NCBI RefSeq assembly: GCF_002813445.1
Contig: NZ_PHHD01000001.1
Coordinates: forward strand, 2,914,001 to 2,978,000
From: Pseudomonas tolaasii NCPPB 2192
Lineage (GTDB): Bacteria; Pseudomonadota; Gammaproteobacteria; Pseudomonadales; Pseudomonadaceae
Length of the DNA stretch: 64,000 bases
Direction: 5' to 3'
A model generated the notes under the pieces. That model made no database searches and was not told where the DNA came from. It saw only the letters and a program-made list of their open reading frames with translations. Position numbers and translations under genes: made by a program. Shown in pieces: positions 63,418 to 64,000 of the stretch (positions are counted from its first letter, which is position 1; each line of letters begins with the position of its first letter).

Positions 63418-64000
63418 AGCTGCCTCCCGCGTTTAAACACCAACACCACAAAAATCGGCACGCCCACCAGGGCGGTCACGATGCCCACCGGCACGATCAC
63501 GCCTGGCATGATCAGCTTGCTGGCGATTGACGACAGCGCCAGCAGCAACGCGCCGGTCAAGGCGCTGGCCGGCAGCAGGAAGCGTTGGTCCTCACCCACC
63601 AGAATCCGCGCGATATGCGGACCGACCAGGCCGATAAAACCGATGGTGCCTACAAAAGCCACGGCGGTGGCCGACAACAGGCTGATGCGCAACAACGAGA
63701 AAAACCGCAGGCGCTTCACGTCCACGCCAAAGCTTTGTGCGCGGTCTTCGCCCATGCGCAGCAGGGTCAGGCGCGGAGCGGCGGTGAAGGAAAACGGCAT
63801 CACCACGGCAACCACAAAGGCGAGAATGCCGAGCTTGTCCCAATTGGCCCGGGTGACGCTGCCCAGGGTCCAGAACACCAGTTGTTGCAGCACGTCTTCG
63901 GTGGCGACCAACTGCAACAAGGCCACCACCGCGTTGCAACTGAACACCAGCGCGATGCCGAACAGCACCAGGCTCTCGACCCCGGCGCCGCGCAGGCGCG
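63414..64000 (-). CDS. FecCD-family ABC transporter permease, carboxy-terminal part
   Basis: Partial: the gene enters from the right edge and only its last 195 codons are present. The visible part shows several membrane helices and the BtuC/FecCD motifs in GVDVKRLRFFSLLRISLLSA, seen as GVDVKRLRFF followed by the helix, and GFIGLVGPHIARILVGEDQR, which forms the ATPase-coupling loop. It ends with a basic tail (VFKRGRQL). Overlaps the ATPase gene by four bases. Confidence 0.88.
   Translation of the reverse strand, partial: RLRGAGVESLVLFGIALVFSCNAVVALLQLVATEDVLQQLVFWTLGSVTRANWDKLGILAFVVAVVMPFSFTAAPRLTLLRMGEDRAQSFGVDVKRLRFFSLLRISLLSATAVAFVGTIGFIGLVGPHIARILVGEDQRFLLPASALTGALLLALSSIASKLIMPGVIVPVGIVTALVGVPIFVVLVFKRGRQL

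Overview
The window is a stretch of core chromosome from a fluorescent Pseudomonas, most likely of the P. fluorescens group. The evidence is the gene order (map/glnD/dapC on one side; rpsB-tsf-pyrH-frr-uppS-cdsA-dxr-rseP-bamA-skp-lpxD-fabZ-lpxA-lpxB-rnhB-dnaE-accA; tilS-pyrG-kdsA-eno-ftsB-ispD; frmA-fghA-ispF-truD-surE-pcm-nlpD-rpoS), the GC-rich codon use, and Pseudomonas-type REP palindromes between genes. I see no rRNA, tRNA, CRISPR array, prophage or insertion sequence.

Layout. 1-12.2 kb: the amino half of an NdvB-like GH17/glycosyltransferase runs off the left edge, followed by tcdA, the convergent csdE/csdA sulfur-transfer pair, dapD, an ArsC/Spx-like reductase, a CPA1 Na+/H+ antiporter, dapC, glnD and map. 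12.6-31.9 kb: a long same-direction run for translation (rpsB, tsf, frr), pyrimidine and isoprenoid supply (pyrH, uppS, dxr), phospholipid synthesis (cdsA), envelope proteolysis and assembly (rseP, bamA, skp), lipid A and fatty-acid synthesis (lpxD, fabZ, lpxA, lpxB), then rnhB, dnaE and accA. 32.1-38.8 kb: tilS, pyrG, kdsA, eno, ftsB, ispD. 38.9-47.1 kb: a LysR regulator divergent from the glutathione-dependent formaldehyde genes frmA-fghA, then ispF-truD-surE-pcm-nlpD-rpoS. 47.1-48.8 kb: a cold-shock gene, dcd and a small proline-rich protein.

48.8-59.0 kb is the least routine part. A four-enzyme DNA-repair set (PdeM metallophosphoesterase, Lhr-core helicase, ATP-dependent DNA ligase, SNM1-like exonuclease) is split into two overlapping gene pairs by a five-gene basic-amino-acid transporter operon of the aotJQMOP type. 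That operon has a textbook sigma-54 promoter and a likely NtrC site of its own. 59.2-64 kb: a QuiP-like acyl-homoserine-lactone acylase lipoprotein, a YfcG-like glutathione transferase, and the ATPase plus truncated permease of a FecCD-type metal importer.

I found no wholly new system. The observations most worth checking are regulatory: the sigma-54/NtrC region of the transporter operon inside the repair locus; a pyrG leader with a 26-codon upstream reading frame and mutually exclusive pairings; an intrinsic terminator that ends exactly at the ispF start codon; and hairpins placed between genes of the bam/lpx run. All calls come from reading the sequence; no database search was run.
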